Positions 1 to 11,974 of a stretch of 64,000 nt of DNA are shown one piece after another (position 1 is the first letter of the stretch; every line of letters starts with the position of its first letter). This stretch comes from Cavia porcellus (lineage: Eukaryota; Chordata; Mammalia; Rodentia; Caviidae). Location of the stretch: assembly GCF_034190915.1 (NCBI RefSeq), contig NW_026947484.1:76463482-76527481 (forward strand), read 5' to 3'. The notes under the pieces are model-generated. The model had not been told where the DNA came from. It made no database searches and was given only the letters and a program-made list of their open reading frames with translations. The position numbers were made by a program, and so were the translations under genes.

Positions 1-13
1 TGAGCTATATACT

Positions 14-105
14 GGGGCTGGGGATATAACTCAGCAGCACAGCACCTGCCTGGGAAGCACGAGGTCATGACTTTGATCCCCAGTACCCCCCATAAATAAA
101 TAAAT
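14..105 (+). repeat. ID-type SINE (tRNA-derived)
   Basis: It begins 'ggggctggggatataactc', has the tRNA-like A and B boxes ('gaggtcatgactttgatccc') and ends in an (AAAT)n tail. It belongs to the older 'gaagcacgaggtcatga' subtype. Confidence 0.85.
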
Positions 106-109
106 TGTG

Positions 110-1065
110 CTACATAGCAAGCATACAGTAAGTGTACATCTTGACAAATTCTCACAAAACTCACATAAACTTGTAACCTGCACCCAGGTAAAGAAGCAGA
201 ACGTTGACAACATTGCAGAAAATCCTCTCATACTTTTTCCCCTCCCCTAGAGGAATCACTATGACAACCATAGATGAATTTTGCGTGTTTTAATACTTAT
301 ATACATGAATGAAATTTTATATACCACACACACTGTGGTTTGTTTCAACTTAGCTGTGTTGTTTATAACTTAGCTGTGTTGCTGCCGGTGGCTGAAGTTC
401 AGTCACTTTTATTGCTGTTTGTCATTTCATTGTGTGACTTTATCACAGTATTCCTGTTCTGGGTGTATTGGTCAGTGCTAATTGGAGACACAGATTTAAT
501 GCATGATGTTTAAGGGTGTATGAGGTAGTCTTCCAGCGGCCGCTTGCAGAGTCAGGCGTGGAAGGTCAGAGATCTGGCACTCTCAGTAGTGTCCCGTGCG
601 GGTCTGTATCAGGAGGTGGAAGGGTCTGTGCTGGAGGCCAGGAGACAGTGTCCAAGGCGAAGACTGGAACTCCTTGGAAGACACAGAAGCCAGTCCTCCA
701 TTTCCCTTTCATTTCAGTCTGGGGACAGCTGCCCTAGGCTGGGTCTTCTGTCTGTAGTAAATTCCTTCAGCCCCACCCAGAACTATGCTGATCCAGTTTA
801 GCTGGGTGTTTCTTACTCAAATTGACACAGTTGAGTAACTATCACATCTAGGGTCGGAGGGTTTTTGAGTACTGCAATTTTCAAGTTTTTGCAAATAGTG
901 TGATTATGAATATTCTAGTACATTCTTGATAGGCACATATGTGCTTGGATATGTACTCAGGGATAGATTTCTGAATTCCAGACTAGTGTTCAAGTTGGAA
1001 GACGCTGTCAAATAGAGTTCTAAAGTGTTTATGTAGGTTGCATTTCTACCAGCCGAGTATGGGAG
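110..1065. repeat. Ancient LINE-like repeat, split near 480-850
   Basis: Phrases resembling an old mammalian LINE-derived repeat (a 'cacccaggtaaagaagcagaac' type block, and later 'catttctaccagc' preceded by a transposed 'gtgattatgaatattc' block) occur at 110-475 and 850-1065. They are separated by about 370 bases that look like a different old repeat. Family name not assigned. Confidence 0.45.
482..850. repeat. Older interspersed repeat nested in the LINE-like sequence
   Basis: The right end ('agctgggtgtttctta', then 'caaattgacacag', then 'gagtaactatcacatct') resembles the edge of a common old mammalian repeat whose other edge type is seen at 34458-34934. It holds a NotI-like gcggccgc at about 536 and small overlapping open frames that are not convincing as genes. 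Confidence 0.35.
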
Positions 1066-2408
1066 CTCTGTCCTGGCCTCTTAAAACTCCAGAAGTAGAT
1101 CTGTAGGGAATTTGGCAAAAGAATAGAAGGTGACCCCTCTTTACTTCATCCTGGAGGGTTATTTCTATTGTATTCACTTTCAGCACCTTTCTGTGTGTTC
1201 AGATGATTCTAATACTTTTTTTCTAATTCCGATACTTTTGTATTTTTTAACACTGTTGCTTAATATTGTTCATTCTTCCATTTTTATTTTTTATTTTATC
1301 CCTGCATAAATCTGTGGGTGGCTTTCATTTAAGAGTGCTTGTCCCAGCATTGGGAAAGTAGATTTTGGAGTTTTACTAGTGTAGGCTATGTGATCTAACA
1401 GTACATTGAATGTTTAAATTTTTACAAATTCATACAATAGAAAACACATTGCTGTTAATTCTTAAAATACTCCTCATGATTTTAAACACACGTCTGCCAT
1501 CTTTCTGCAGCACTTCTGAAATCATCTTTAATGAGTATCTTTAGTGGTGCTGCTGAATTGGTTCAAATCGTTTACCTTGCATAGTCATTTTGATTTTAAG
1601 TGCTAGATTTGAGGAATAAGGTAATGAGCACACACCATTATGTTTTATTGGACAGAAGTTGCCATTAAAAAGTTTAATCAGTTAGGCATGATAAAAAATA
1701 CAGTGAACCCGTTTAATTATTTCACTTGCCTGAGAAGCATGAGGCCTTGAGCTAAAAAAAAATTGTTTCAATAAATAAACTAACCACTCCCACTCACTTC
1801 TGACACACTCATCCCATTATTCTTGGCAGTTTTATAATAAGTTTTTAAAAAATCTAAAAATCTAACTATCCATCATAGTTTTGGTTAACCCTTGTATATT
1901 GTTGCAGAAATAATCTTTGTGCACAAGTTTTCCCCTTTGTTGGTTGGATGTCTGTAAGCTAAAGGTTTTCTTTTCTATGGCTGTGGACTGTTCTCTGCAA
2001 AACTGAGTTATCTTTGAGCTTCAGAGGGAATTGGTTAAAGAGACATTTAAATTGCTAAATAGATTACCTACAAAGGATATGCATCTGAAAGAGTTTAATT
2101 GTAGTTCTAAAATAATGGTCAACTTGACCCTGATAGCTTCATTGTAAACAGCATAAGTTGAACTTTTGGTTCAATCTCATTTACCATAGGCAATTTTTCT
2201 TTACCCTTGGTTAATGGTACTAAACCATGAGCTTTATGAACTACAAGAAGAATCTTATCAAGTAGCTTTTGTCCAGAAGTTATGTGTCAAAATTTCAAAT
2301 ACCAGTCAGATAAATTTTTTTCAAAGAGGGATTTAGTTTATTCAATAAATGATGAATGTTTGAGCTGTGGGTCAGGGAAGATCTTTCTCACCTGGATCCT
2401 TAACTGCA
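1066..2408. other. No gene recognised; AT-rich intronic or intergenic sequence
   Basis: I see nothing coding here. A short, degraded ID-like piece may lie at 1725-1770 ('cttgcctgagaagcatgagg'). The rest is AT-rich and unassigned. Confidence 0.6.
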
Positions 2409-2446
2409 TGGCAAGATCCTGTCTCAAACCCCCCCCCCCCCCCCCC
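2409..2446 (+). repeat. B1 3' stub followed by an 18-base C tract
   Basis: The text 'ggcaagatcctgtctcaaa' is the 3' end of a B1. It is followed at 2429-2446 by eighteen C residues, where an A-rich tail would normally stand. Confidence 0.6.
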
Positions 2447-3344
2447 GCACAAAATGGTTTTACAGGAAAGCAAGAATTGGGCTGAGCTTAGGAGATCTTT
2501 AGAAATTGTCTGGAGAGCAGATCTGTGTGAAAGTATAGGACTCCCGCGCCTTCTCAAGGGGAAAGATAACAGTCCACAGGGAGAGAGCCTCCATGGACCA
2601 CTCCAGACAGTGGGAGTGATATTGGCTTCCTTATCATTTTTTTTTCTTTTATAAAAATAACTGGCACAGTATAAAGGCAACAAACAAACAAAAAACCCTG
2701 GGGCTCTTTGGGAGGAAGCTGTTTTGAATGTGCCAGTCGGCCCATGGGATTTGGTTCTGCAGGCTTGGTCGTGACCTCCTCTGCCTGGTTATAGCTCTTA
2801 ACTCCTGTCCATCTTTCCCTAACATTTAGTGAACATTTCCCTAATGTAAAGGCTGCTCCACCGAACTTAAGTCAGCATCGATTAACTTCAGTGAGCAACA
2901 GTTATATTTCTGTGGTGTGTGAGGCTCTTGTGAGGGAATGCAGAGACTAAACCCGCAGAAGGGTAAGTGGTGAGGTACATGACATAGAACTGAATCAGGC
3001 GAGAGGATGGAACGACTCAGTATGGGTGAGGATGGCTCTTTCTGGAAAGGTAGCTGATGGAGGAATCCATGCAGAGGAGAGAGGTGATAGGGAGATTGGA
3101 CTTTAAAAAATACGTGGAGGTGGAGACGAAAGGGCATCATGTTTAGGCAGCAGCTTTAGGAAGAGCGAGGCAGTGAGCTGTCTGCTTGACACACAATAGC
3201 CTGGCCGGTCACATGCTTGGAGACTCAGGAGAACAGCAATTTGAGATCGTACTGTGCCTTTTTCCCATTGACTTGTGATTGCCAATGAATTTCCATTAAC
3301 TTGTTCTTTGTGTAAATGTTATAGCACTGGACCCAAACTACCTA
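2447..3344. other. No gene recognised
   Basis: Several 60-100 codon frames exist on both strands but have no recognisable domains and overlap each other. I treat the stretch as noncoding. Confidence 0.55.
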
Positions 3345-3590
3345 ATTGGAATTTAGGATCTCTTGCTTGCTGGGTGACATTTGGCAATTTCCTGAGGCTA
3401 TTTTTCATCTGTGTACAATAGGATAGTAAACTCCTTGTGGTGGTGTGTCCATGTAATCCCATCTACTCAGGAGGCTGAGGCAGGAGGATTGCAAATTTAT
3501 GGCCAAACTGGGCAACATAGTGAGACCCTGTCTAAAAATAAAACTTCCGTAATAGGGTTATTGTGAAGATTCAGTGAGTTCAAACCAACG
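3345..3590 (+). repeat. MIR element interrupted by a B1
   Basis: The left part, 3345-3427 ('gctgggtgacatttggcaa...'), and the right part, 3549-3590 ('agggttattgtgaagattcag'), together follow the MIR order. A B1 sits between them. Confidence 0.65.
3435..3540 (+). repeat. B1 SINE nested in MIR
   Basis: It contains 'gtaatcccatctactcagga', 'aggctgaggcaggaggattg' and 'agtgagaccctgtct', followed by an A-rich tail. It is flanked by imperfect direct repeats 'aaactcc'/'aaacttcc', consistent with a TSD. Confidence 0.8.
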
Positions 3591-3806
3591 CCATTGTTTG
3601 AGGCAGTTTCAAAGCTGCCTAGAATCAAGGCTGACTGGTACACTATGTTGGCTATTTCTTGTTTGCTAAGTTTCTGAATCTAAAACTTTCTGTGTTTTCA
3701 CTACCTGAATAACACAAGCAACAAATGAGACCCACTAGTCTCTGATTCTAGCTCAGTTACAATTTCTTTTTAAATGTAACTGCTATTTCTGTTTTTAGAT
3801 CTTCTG

Positions 3807-4110
3807 GTGGTTATGACTGTAACAAATTAGCCCAAAACTTAGTAGCCTAAATACCTTAATGGTGTTTTGGAATGCTTGTTCCAGGGACCATGGGTTGCTC
3901 TGCTCCTTGGGACGTTGGCTAAGTCCCTCTTTAGTCCGCTTCTCTCCCGGGTCCGAGAACGCTGTGCTCCAATGTCTTGTGTTGTGGTGCTGGTGGGCTC
4001 AGGGTCGACTATTATGTGTTCACATGGGGACTTCATCTGTCCTTATGGTGACATAAATGTAGTGGCCCCAGGCAGGTGGATTTTTGGCATCAGGCTTCCC
4101 TTAGATATTA
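3807..4110. repeat. Ancient mammalian interspersed repeat
   Basis: It starts 'gactgtaacaaattagccca' and 'acttagtagcctaaat', which matches the well-known start of an old eutherian repeat ('...aacaaattaccacaaac...cttaaaacaac'). The 105-codon open frame inside it is not a gene. Family name not assigned. Confidence 0.5.
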
Positions 4111-4225
4111 GGGAGAAAACTGCAGAGAACAGTCAGTATGGTTGGTGTATGTGTTTGTTTGTGTGCGTAGTTTTTTCTCCATAATAAGGAATTTTGGAGA
4201 CCAGCCAGTTTAAAATTTGCAGTAT

Positions 4226-4400
4226 GGGCCAGATAGTGGCACATGCCTATATCCCAGCACTCTGGGAAGCTGAGGCAGGGAGGACGATTGAAGATTTGAC
4301 CTCAGCCTGGGAAATGACATTTTGAGGAAGCCCTGTCTCTAAATAAATAAATAGGCCAGGGAGTAGCTGGTGCAAAGGCCCTTGGTTCAATCGAAAAACA
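4226..4400 (+). repeat. B1 followed by a degraded ID half
   Basis: B1 text ('cccagcactctgggaagctg', 'ccctgtctctaaataaataa') runs into an ID-like remnant ('gtgcaaaggcccttggttca'). This could be a dimeric B1-ID element or two independent insertions. Confidence 0.7.
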
Positions 4401-4470
4401 GCCTCCAAGTTGACTAAAATTAACTATTGCATTCTGTGGTGAATACCTCAGACCAACCAGCTGGAAGCTT

Positions 4471-4640
4471 CATTTTTTTTTTTTTAACTGAGACTAAACC
4501 CAGGGCCTTTACATGGAGCTATATCCATAGGCCCTTTTTAATTTTCTGTTTCAAGAAGGGTTCTGTCTGAGTTGCCCAGGCTGGGCTCAGCCTCCCAAAG
4601 TACTGGGATTGCAGGCATGTGGCACCGTGCCTGGCTGCAG
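4471..4640 (-). repeat. ID remnant plus B1, minus strand
   Basis: Reverse-oriented ID text ('gactaaacccagggcctt', ending 'gagctatatccataggccc') is followed by reverse B1 text ('agttgcccaggctgggctc', 'aaagtactgggattgcagg'). The order is the same as in the dimeric copies at 11.8, 17.6, 56.3 and 61.9 kb. Confidence 0.7.
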
Positions 4641-4765
4641 CCGTCTCTGTAGACTTGTACCATCCATATTACATTTTATAATTCTGACAATATCTGTTAT
4701 TATACCCTGCTAGTTGATAGAACCTCACACCTCTCCTTGCTCTTCTCCCTTCTGCCTCTGATTGT

Positions 4766-4868
4766 TTCTTTTTTTGAATTTTGTGTTGCCCAGGCTGGCC
4801 TTGAACTTGAAATCCTCCTGCTTTGGTCCTCTTGAGTGCCGGGATTACAGGTAGGGTCCACCATGCCC
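4766..4868 (-). repeat. B1 SINE, minus strand
   Basis: Contains 'ttgcccaggctggccttgaa' and 'gagtgccgggattacaggt', the reverse of the B1 consensus. Confidence 0.8.
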
Positions 4869-4875
4869 ACTTTAC

Positions 4876-5945
4876 AGCTTTCATTGGTATTATTTTTTCT
4901 TAGGTATCTCTATAATTTTAAGTAAAGCATTCCATTCTTACAAGGCTGTAGAGATATGGAAAGGAAAGGTGGCGGAGGGTGTGTGTGTGGGAGGGACAGT
5001 AGAGGAAAACATCAGATTTGAATGGGAGAAGCCTGCCAAAGAGGCTCTTGCAAACACTCCATCTGAGAGATGTGATTACCTGAATTATGTTCTCTTCATG
5101 GACATAGCAAGTGGTACAATCTGACAGCCTGTTTCTTCTCTTTGTCTTTTAAGTTCATACCTGTTTGCTTTTTCCTTCTTTGTGCTTGGCATTTAAATTA
5201 TGGGCACTGGAAGCAAATGATATTCTCACTAAAGAAGCATCTTAAATGCACTGCTGAGTATTTGTATATGGATGTGACGCAGAAAGACCTGTCAGAAATA
5301 AGTATCCTCATGCTTTTTTCATCACCAAAGCAATCAGTTAATTGGGAACAATTATATATTCTATTGAGTGTCCGGAACGCTGTAAATCTATTGGTGATAG
5401 ATTTTTTTTTTATCCCTCTTTTAATTCATTTAGTTAATGGAATGGAGCAGTGGGGTTTAGTTTAACTCTCACAAGACTCATGCTAATCCCTTTATATTAT
5501 CTGAGTCCCTGAGGAGTGCATAAGTAGTTCACTTGTTGATTTACAGTTTGTAGTTACTACATATTGCAGATAAAACCTGTTTAATATATTTTAAGTATAG
5601 TTTTTGGCTTGATTATCCGGAAGAATGCAAATTTGTACTTTTCGATTAAATGTTACATGTTTGACTAAATGGGTTCATATTTCTCTTGATATTACTGACT
5701 GGTTTACTCTTTAGCTTGGAGAAACATATTTAAAGAAATCAGAGTGAAAGTAGAAATCAAGCCTGAATATTTTCCAACTTTCTTCCTCTCCTGCACTTCC
5801 TCTTTCTCTTCTATTTTAGTGTTCATCTCAACAGACCTGTCCTTTCTTAAAAAGAACAGTTCTCTTAGGAATGAGAGTATCCCTGTTAGGAGATGTTCAT
5901 CTCACTTTTCTGCCGAATACTTCATTTCTCCTTCCCGGGAGTCAT
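4876..5945. other. No gene recognised
   Basis: A 107-codon frame at 5142-5465 has no domain I recognise and no splice context that I trust. The sequence is AT-rich and otherwise featureless to me. Confidence 0.5.
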
Positions 5946-5949
5946 AGAC

Positions 5950-6460
5950 CAAGCCAGTCAGCTTTATACTGTGCCCCCTTCCAGTTACTACTCTTCTATA
6001 TCCTAAATTACTTTTTATTGGTGTTTAAACTTTATGTACCTGGTATTACCAAGTATGTGCCTTTCTGTGCTTTACTTTCCTCTCTGGACCTGATCTATTT
6101 TGTTACATGTGGTTATGGGTTGTGTATCCTTATTGTTACAGTCTTCCATTGTGTTAACTGTCAGCTGTTTATCTAACTGTAGATATACACAGGGTTGTTT
6201 CCATCATTGGACTCTTCAAGTGAATGATACTGTCATGGGCAATTTTGTGTGTGTTTTCTAGTAACTATGTATGCACGATTAATTTAGATACATATCTAGC
6301 AGTAGAATTGTTGTTGCACCATGCTTTTAAGCTGACATAGATACAGCCAAAGTGGTTTCATTGATTTATACTGTCAACAGCAGTAGGTGAGTTCCAGTTG
6401 CTCGTCATTCTTCCTGGTGCTAATCTTGTAAATGTCTTATTGACTTCTGCAGATGACTAA
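5950..6460 (+). repeat. Ancient LINE-like repeat
   Basis: The order of phrases resembles the old 'gtggttgtaccattttacat' type mammalian LINE-derived repeat: a pulse-like 'cagtagaattgttg', then 'ccaaagtggtttcattga', then 'actgtcaacagcagtaggt'. It is strongly diverged. Confidence 0.4.
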
Positions 6461-7110
6461 TGAAGATAAGCACTTCACTGTGCATTTTAGCACAGTGAAT
6501 AGAAAAGCTAAGTCAGCTCAGTATTCATCTAGAGACTTTCTGTGAGTTAATTAACTGATGCAGGACTTCTATTTATGTTATAAAATTCACTTGTAGTTTT
6601 TTTTTCTTCTATTGGATAGTTCAAGGGATTTGTATTTAATAAAGAGCATAAATCTGCAAAGAAGCTACCAATTCTGAGGATTTAGGTGCTCAGTATGCTT
6701 GACAGCTGAAATTTTACTCGTGGTGTTTTCACCTTTGCTAATTTGTTAAACCAGCCTATTGATTTTTGCCTTTCCCTGTGACATTTTTTATAGGGGAAGT
6801 GGTCTGAGTCATCCTCTGAAGTTAGCCAGGATCACATTTCCACATGAAAGTATAAATGAAAATTGGAGATCTTGTTTTAAGGGGGATACAAAGGGATTGT
6901 CAGCGGAGGATTGTTTCTTGTGAAGTTTCAAGGGCAGAGCTCTAAGTTTTGGTGTTTCTTTGAAAATGAAGTTAGTAGCTTCTACGAAACAGCCATTGTT
7001 TGGCATACTTGGGAATGTTTTGATTTACTCCTGTTGGTCTTTTGAAATTCCGCCTTTCAGGTTCTCATTAGAGCACCTATTTTGTCTTTTCAGTTGATTC
7101 TTAAGAATTG
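6461..7110. other. No gene recognised
   Basis: Unassigned AT-rich sequence. I see no splice-bounded open frame that stands out. Confidence 0.5.
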
Positions 7111-7123
7111 CATACTGTTTTAG

Positions 7124-7289
7124 AGCTGGGCATGGTGGCACACACCTGTAAATCGGGAGGCTGAGGCAAGAGGAATAGCTGCTAGTTGAGACCAGCCTAG
7201 GCTACACAGTGAGTTCAAGGCCAGCATGAACTACATAGCAAGAATCTGTCTCAAAAAAATCAAAAGAACCAAAACCAACCCCCCCCCCC
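7124..7289 (+). repeat. B1 SINE with a C-tract in its tail
   Basis: Starts 'agctgggcatggtggcacac' and ends 'gtctcaaaaaaatcaaaag...', then eleven C at 7279-7289. 'aagaattg' occurs at 7103-7110 and again at 7290-7297, with similar bases after each. This suggests a TSD that encloses the C tract. Confidence 0.85.
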
Positions 7290-7412
7290 AAGAATTGTGT
7301 AGTTTTTCGAGAATATCATATGCAACTCTCAGCTAGCTTTGTATTTATCCTGGTTATATGGTTCCTCCCGCCTTCAATATTATTAGAAGCCCCTGAGCAA
7401 GAAACAGGTGCC

Positions 7413-7534
7413 TGCCAGGTGTGGCGGCACATGCTTACAATCCCAGCACTTGGGAGGCCGAGGCAAGAGGATTGTCGCAAGTTTGAGGCCAGCCTGGAAT
7501 ACACAGTAAGACCCTGGTGTTTTTTTTTTTTTTT
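7413..7534 (+). repeat. B1 SINE ending against a T run
   Basis: Contains 'aatcccagcacttgggaggc' and 'cagtaagaccctgg'. Instead of poly(A), a run of T (7519-7534) follows directly. Confidence 0.8.
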
Positions 7535-7539
7535 TGTTT

Positions 7540-9212
7540 TGTTTTTGTGGTGGGGAGAAATAGGTATTTTGTGGTCTTAAATACCTATAAGGTAATTTTG
7601 GGTACTGTTTATACTTGGTGGAGATTAAATTCTGGATTATATAACCTGGAGGCTTTTGGCGAATTTAAGCTTCTGACCTTGAGGGCAGAATAAGAGTTCT
7701 TTGCCTCTGGAGATATCACACTTCAAACTCTTTCCACAATTATAATTCAGGAGTAGGAGGAGGGCTGAATCCTTATCAAGGACAGAGGGTTGGGAGAGAA
7801 ATGATTGCGGTTTGCTTACTTCAGCACAAAGTTTCTCAGCCCTGGCATGCTTTCAGGAACAATTGGGAGAAGCAGCTGATGAAATTTTTTGTATATGGTT
7901 TTTACTCATTTAAAGTTGAACAAATTCAAGGCTCGGGTCCCTAGTGAGATCATGTGGACCTGGTTGCGTTCTGCTGTGTCTTTACTGGAGTGGGGATAGG
8001 AAGAGGAAGAATCGTGCTTCCAGAATTGGATCGGAGAACTGTTCATGGCTCCAGGAATGACAGAAATGTGGGTGGGAGGTGCAGGGCAGACCGGCTTGAG
8101 AAATACCAGGCTCTTTCATGGCGTGGCCAGGTGGGAGGGGAGCAGCTAAGGTTGTCCTTCATAGGCATTTTTGATTTTGTGGAATGAATTTTATCAGTAG
8201 GATACCGGGGCGATCAAATCTGCCTACGATACTGAATCACCTGTAGTTTAGATCCCATTATGTGGTACTTGTCCTGCAGGTGATTCAGTCGTCTGTTTCC
8301 ATCAGCTAACATGAAAACATTTAAGTTATGAAGAGGTTTGTTCAGTGAGGTTTGACCGCATCTGCCAAGCTGACATCAGAGTTCCTGTCTTGTTCACCCT
8401 TGCTTTACTCTGTGGACTCAACCATGAAGGAGCTGTAAGTTATAGTCCCTGCACTCATGGTGTACGGTGTGTGAAGACTGTTTGGATCAGTTGTTAGGAT
8501 AAGAGAGAAAGAACTGTTTCATTTATGGTTTATTGTAGCAGCTTAGAAAACAAAAGGCTCCTGTTTAGACACAGGAGGGAGGAGGAAGACCAAATTGCAA
8601 GTCTTCATGAAAACCTTTTGCCACTGCAGCCTTTCACACCAAGGAGCTTGCTTGGCTCTTGCAACAGAAGTGGCATTATGTCAGCACTCAGCTCCACCTG
8701 TTGCTGGGAGGGGTGTGCCCGTGGTTTACTTTCTGGAGGTCAAAAGAGAGTAATGGGACCTTGAGGAGGTCAGCCCAGAGCTGACCATAAAGTAGCTTTA
8801 GTGCAGAGGAAAGAACTGACTTCTTCCTGCTCTGTCACCTCCGATAGTAAGAGGAGGAAATGCTGCCTCGGGGGCTTGGGGTTTACATGGTTTGTAAATC
8901 ATGTTCCTGGGAACTTTGTCAAGGAGAAGGTGTCCATGAGCCCCTGGCCTCACATCGCATTTGTGGACACAACTGTGCTTCCCTCTGACGAGGCCCATTT
9001 GGTTAGAGTCCTGAGGTAAATCTGTGGTACCAGGCTGGTGGCCCTGGGTCTCAGGCTAGGCTGGGGCCACCACATCCTGCAAACTGAGCTCCGTCCTGGG
9101 CATCCCTTTCTCTCTCCTTGACCCCGGAATCCCAATCCAGTATAGCTTCTTCATTTTCCATTTCTAACCTACATTTTACGATTGGACTGGTGAACTTGAG
9201 GGGATCTAGAGT
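7540..9212. other. No gene recognised
   Basis: Mostly unique-looking sequence. Small frames on both strands lack domain signatures. I see no repeat that I can name. Confidence 0.5.
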
Positions 9213-9352
9213 CAATACAGGTATAAGCTTGTAATCTGAGCACTCTGGAGGCTGAGGTAGAGGACTGGTGTGAGTTCGAGGGCAGCCTGGACTGCATAAT
9301 AAGTTCAAGTCTAGCGTGGACAACATAGTGAGACCCTGTCTCAAAAACAAAC
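9213..9352 (+). repeat. B1 SINE
   Basis: Contains 'gtaatctgagcactctggag', 'gcagcctggactgcataata' and 'tagtgagaccctgtctcaaa'. Confidence 0.75.
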
Positions 9353-9484
9353 AGTAAGCAATGCAAATAAATGTAAGGCAGTAGTTTGGAGCTTCAGTCT
9401 TAAGAGTCTCAAGCTTAGTAGTTCCTGCTGGCGTATGATGTTTTATTTACCTCTCTGGGATCGGAAAGAAACATGAGTATCATT

Positions 9485-9593
9485 TTTTTTTTTTTTTTTT
9501 GTCTTTTTCGTTTTTATCGGTACCAGGGATCGAACTCACGATTGCCTGCTTGCAAGGCAGGTGCTTATGCCGCTAAGCTAAATCCCCAGCCCC
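9485..9593 (-). repeat. Young ID SINE, minus strand, with 15-bp TSD
   Basis: A long T run, then 'gtctttttcg', 'atcggtaccagggatcgaac' and a complete tRNA-like body ending 'taaatccccagcccc'. The TSD 'aacatgagtatcatt' is found at 9470-9484 and 9594-9608. Confidence 0.95.
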
Positions 9594-9609
9594 AACATGA
9601 GTATCATTA

Positions 9610-11790
9610 TACTGTGGTGTTAAGTGTGTGTTGGTGAATTTTTGTGGAGTTGAGTGGGGGGGAGGGGTGTGCAGGGAGAGGAGATGAGGAAAATGTAAGG
9701 TATAGTATCTGTCTGTAAAACTAAAAAAGAAAAATCTCCAAGGAGCTGCCTGTGTGGTCCTGCCAGAGGAGCAGAAAAAGACTGAAGCCCTAGATATGCT
9801 ACAGTGGACCAGAACGTAGAAGTGTGGCAACAAATAAAAGCCAAGGGCAGGCTAAGGGGACCTGAGCACTGTAGGAACTCCCATGCCTAGAAGTACTGTC
9901 TTCTTTCTGTATCCACTCTTAACTGATTTTGCCTGAGCAAAAGTCTTCCTGCCTGCCACGTGGAGATAATGAGAGCTCTGAGAGCTGCTGCACGGAGGAG
10001 CTGAGAGGATTGGTGAGATACCGGATGCCTGAGCCTCACGTCCACAGCAAGTGGCCCAGCTTGTTTAGGGTGAAGAGATTCCAGCTTGTTTAGGTGATTG
10101 TTCTGTAGGAGTTGAGGTTGGGGCATTGGATACTGGGGAGACTGAGGAGAGACAAGCTATCTTCCTGGATCCCGGATGGGTGCTCTGATCTCCTCTCTTG
10201 GGAATACCTGTGGGCTTGCTGGCCTAGAACCCTGCTCCAGGCAACTACTGGACCCTAAGGAAGGGTCTGTGGTACAGACTGTTCATCCTTTGTAAGGTCT
10301 CCAGAGAATCACTTGTAAATGCATTTGATAAACTGTAGGTGTGCCATTGGTGGTTCAACTGGTGGTTCCTTGTATCTGAAGCTTGGGGAAGTGAGGATAG
10401 TAACATTGTATTTGTGCTACATGTTACATGGGTATGCATAGTAACATTGTATTTATGCTAGCAGTTTACAGGGAAAGGCAAAGAGTGGCCAGTCCCATTC
10501 TTTTAACTTTCCTTAACTTCTGCTGAATCCAGTGATTTGGATTGGATTGTTTCTCATAGAACATGAACAAAGTATTGCCTGCTGTATTCCTACTAAAATT
10601 AAGAACTTTATTCAGCAGTATAAATAACTGTGACCTTGTACAATTTGGAGTTGCGGAATAGTTTTCTAGATGAATGAAGATTCAGACCTTCTAGTCTTAA
10701 CCCTTTGTATCAAATTGTAGAAAATTCTGTACATTGGTCTAGATGTAGCAGTTTACATAGCCTTCCTGACAGCACTTGAAATCTTGCTAATTCTGATAAG
10801 GAAAGCTGGGCCCCAGCTGCCAGACTTTTCAAGGCTTGACTCTTTTGGGTGAGCAGTGCCTTGCTGCTCTGTGCCTGTAGTTTCTCAGCATTGCCCCTCG
10901 ATCTTTCCCTAGGTACTTACACTGTGTGCCCCCATTCACATTGTGACCCCTGCAGATGAAAATCTGTTTAATTATAGGAAATGCTGGATTTCTGTAGACT
11001 TCCAGCTTGTCAGGATTTACCACAGACTTGTAAGAGATGCTGTGGAGTATTTTTCCTTTAAGAATTAGATTTTTAAGTGAGTTCATGTGTATTTTTGTGA
11101 AAATAGCTATGAAAAGAGGCATAACTTTGGATTTTATTTTTCTTTGGCTTCTGGGAAAAAAGTTGGATAGATCTAGAAATTTTCGTAGCACTGTTGTAAT
11201 TGATCATCTGAAAGACTATTCACATCATTAAGTTTTGGAAACACTAGTGCTAAAAAGCTAAACAAACCAAACCCTGGGACTTAAAAAATGATTTCTGTGT
11301 CCCATAAAAACCCCAGAGAATATTTCCTTATTTTTCCAGCAGTCTGGTCTACCATTTTTTACACAGATAACCTTGATCTTTGTTTCAGCCCCTCCCCTCC
11401 CATTAGACATTAATTAGAAGCGTGAGCTGCTGGACCTTGTCTCCTCTGAACTTACTATTGTTCTCATCAAGGTCTTCTGAAGGTCAGCCAAACAAGTATC
11501 TCAAAAGTTCCTGCTTCCCCAGAGTTTGCTTGTCTTTGTAAAGTAAAAACTTGAATTAGAAAAAGTTAGAAGCTATTTTCATTTTACTGTATTTGGTATG
11601 CAAATGTTAGCCTGAAAATTTGCCAGCAATAAGAACAATACATCTGTCTGGCACCTTCAGATCATTTTAGGCATTAATCAACCCATTGATCATTAAAAGG
11701 TTTCAAAATACCTTACACTAGATTATGCTCAGTGATTTAGAACACTTTTCAGTTTTGTTTACACTACACAGTGGCCAGGGTTCTGCCACA
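9610..11790. other. No gene recognised; two small tandem duplications
   Basis: The stretch holds a 41-bp tandem duplication (10397-10470) and a 25-bp-period direct repeat (10056-10094). The 120-codon minus frame at 10829-11191 has no recognisable domain. I see no named repeat. Confidence 0.5.
10397..10470. repeat. Tandem duplication, 41-bp period
   Basis: 'atagtaacattgtattt' starts at 10397 and again at 10438. The second copy diverges after about 24 bases and then partly realigns ('ttacatggg' versus 'tttacaggg'). Confidence 0.75.
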
Positions 11791-11792
11791 GA

Positions 11793-11973
11793 GGTTCTGG
11801 GAATTAGACCCAGGGTCTTGTTAGGGAAATACTCTAACTCTGAGCTACATTCATAGATGTTTTAATTTTATTTTGAGGCAGGACTGGCCTTAGGCTGGGC
11901 TCAAACCTGTGATCAGCCTGCCTCAGCCTCTCAAGTAGCTGGGATTACAGGGGTGTGCCGATATACTGGGCAG
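11793..11973 (-). repeat. ID remnant plus B1, minus strand
   Basis: Reverse ID ('gaattagacccagggtcttg', 'ctctgagctacattcat') is followed by reverse B1 ('taggctgggctcaaacctg', 'agtagctgggattacagggg'). Confidence 0.75.
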
Positions 11974-11974
11974 G

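Noticed and set aside
5142..5465. 107-codon hydrophobic frame
   Set aside because: No domain, no splice context; composition follows the AT-rich DNA.
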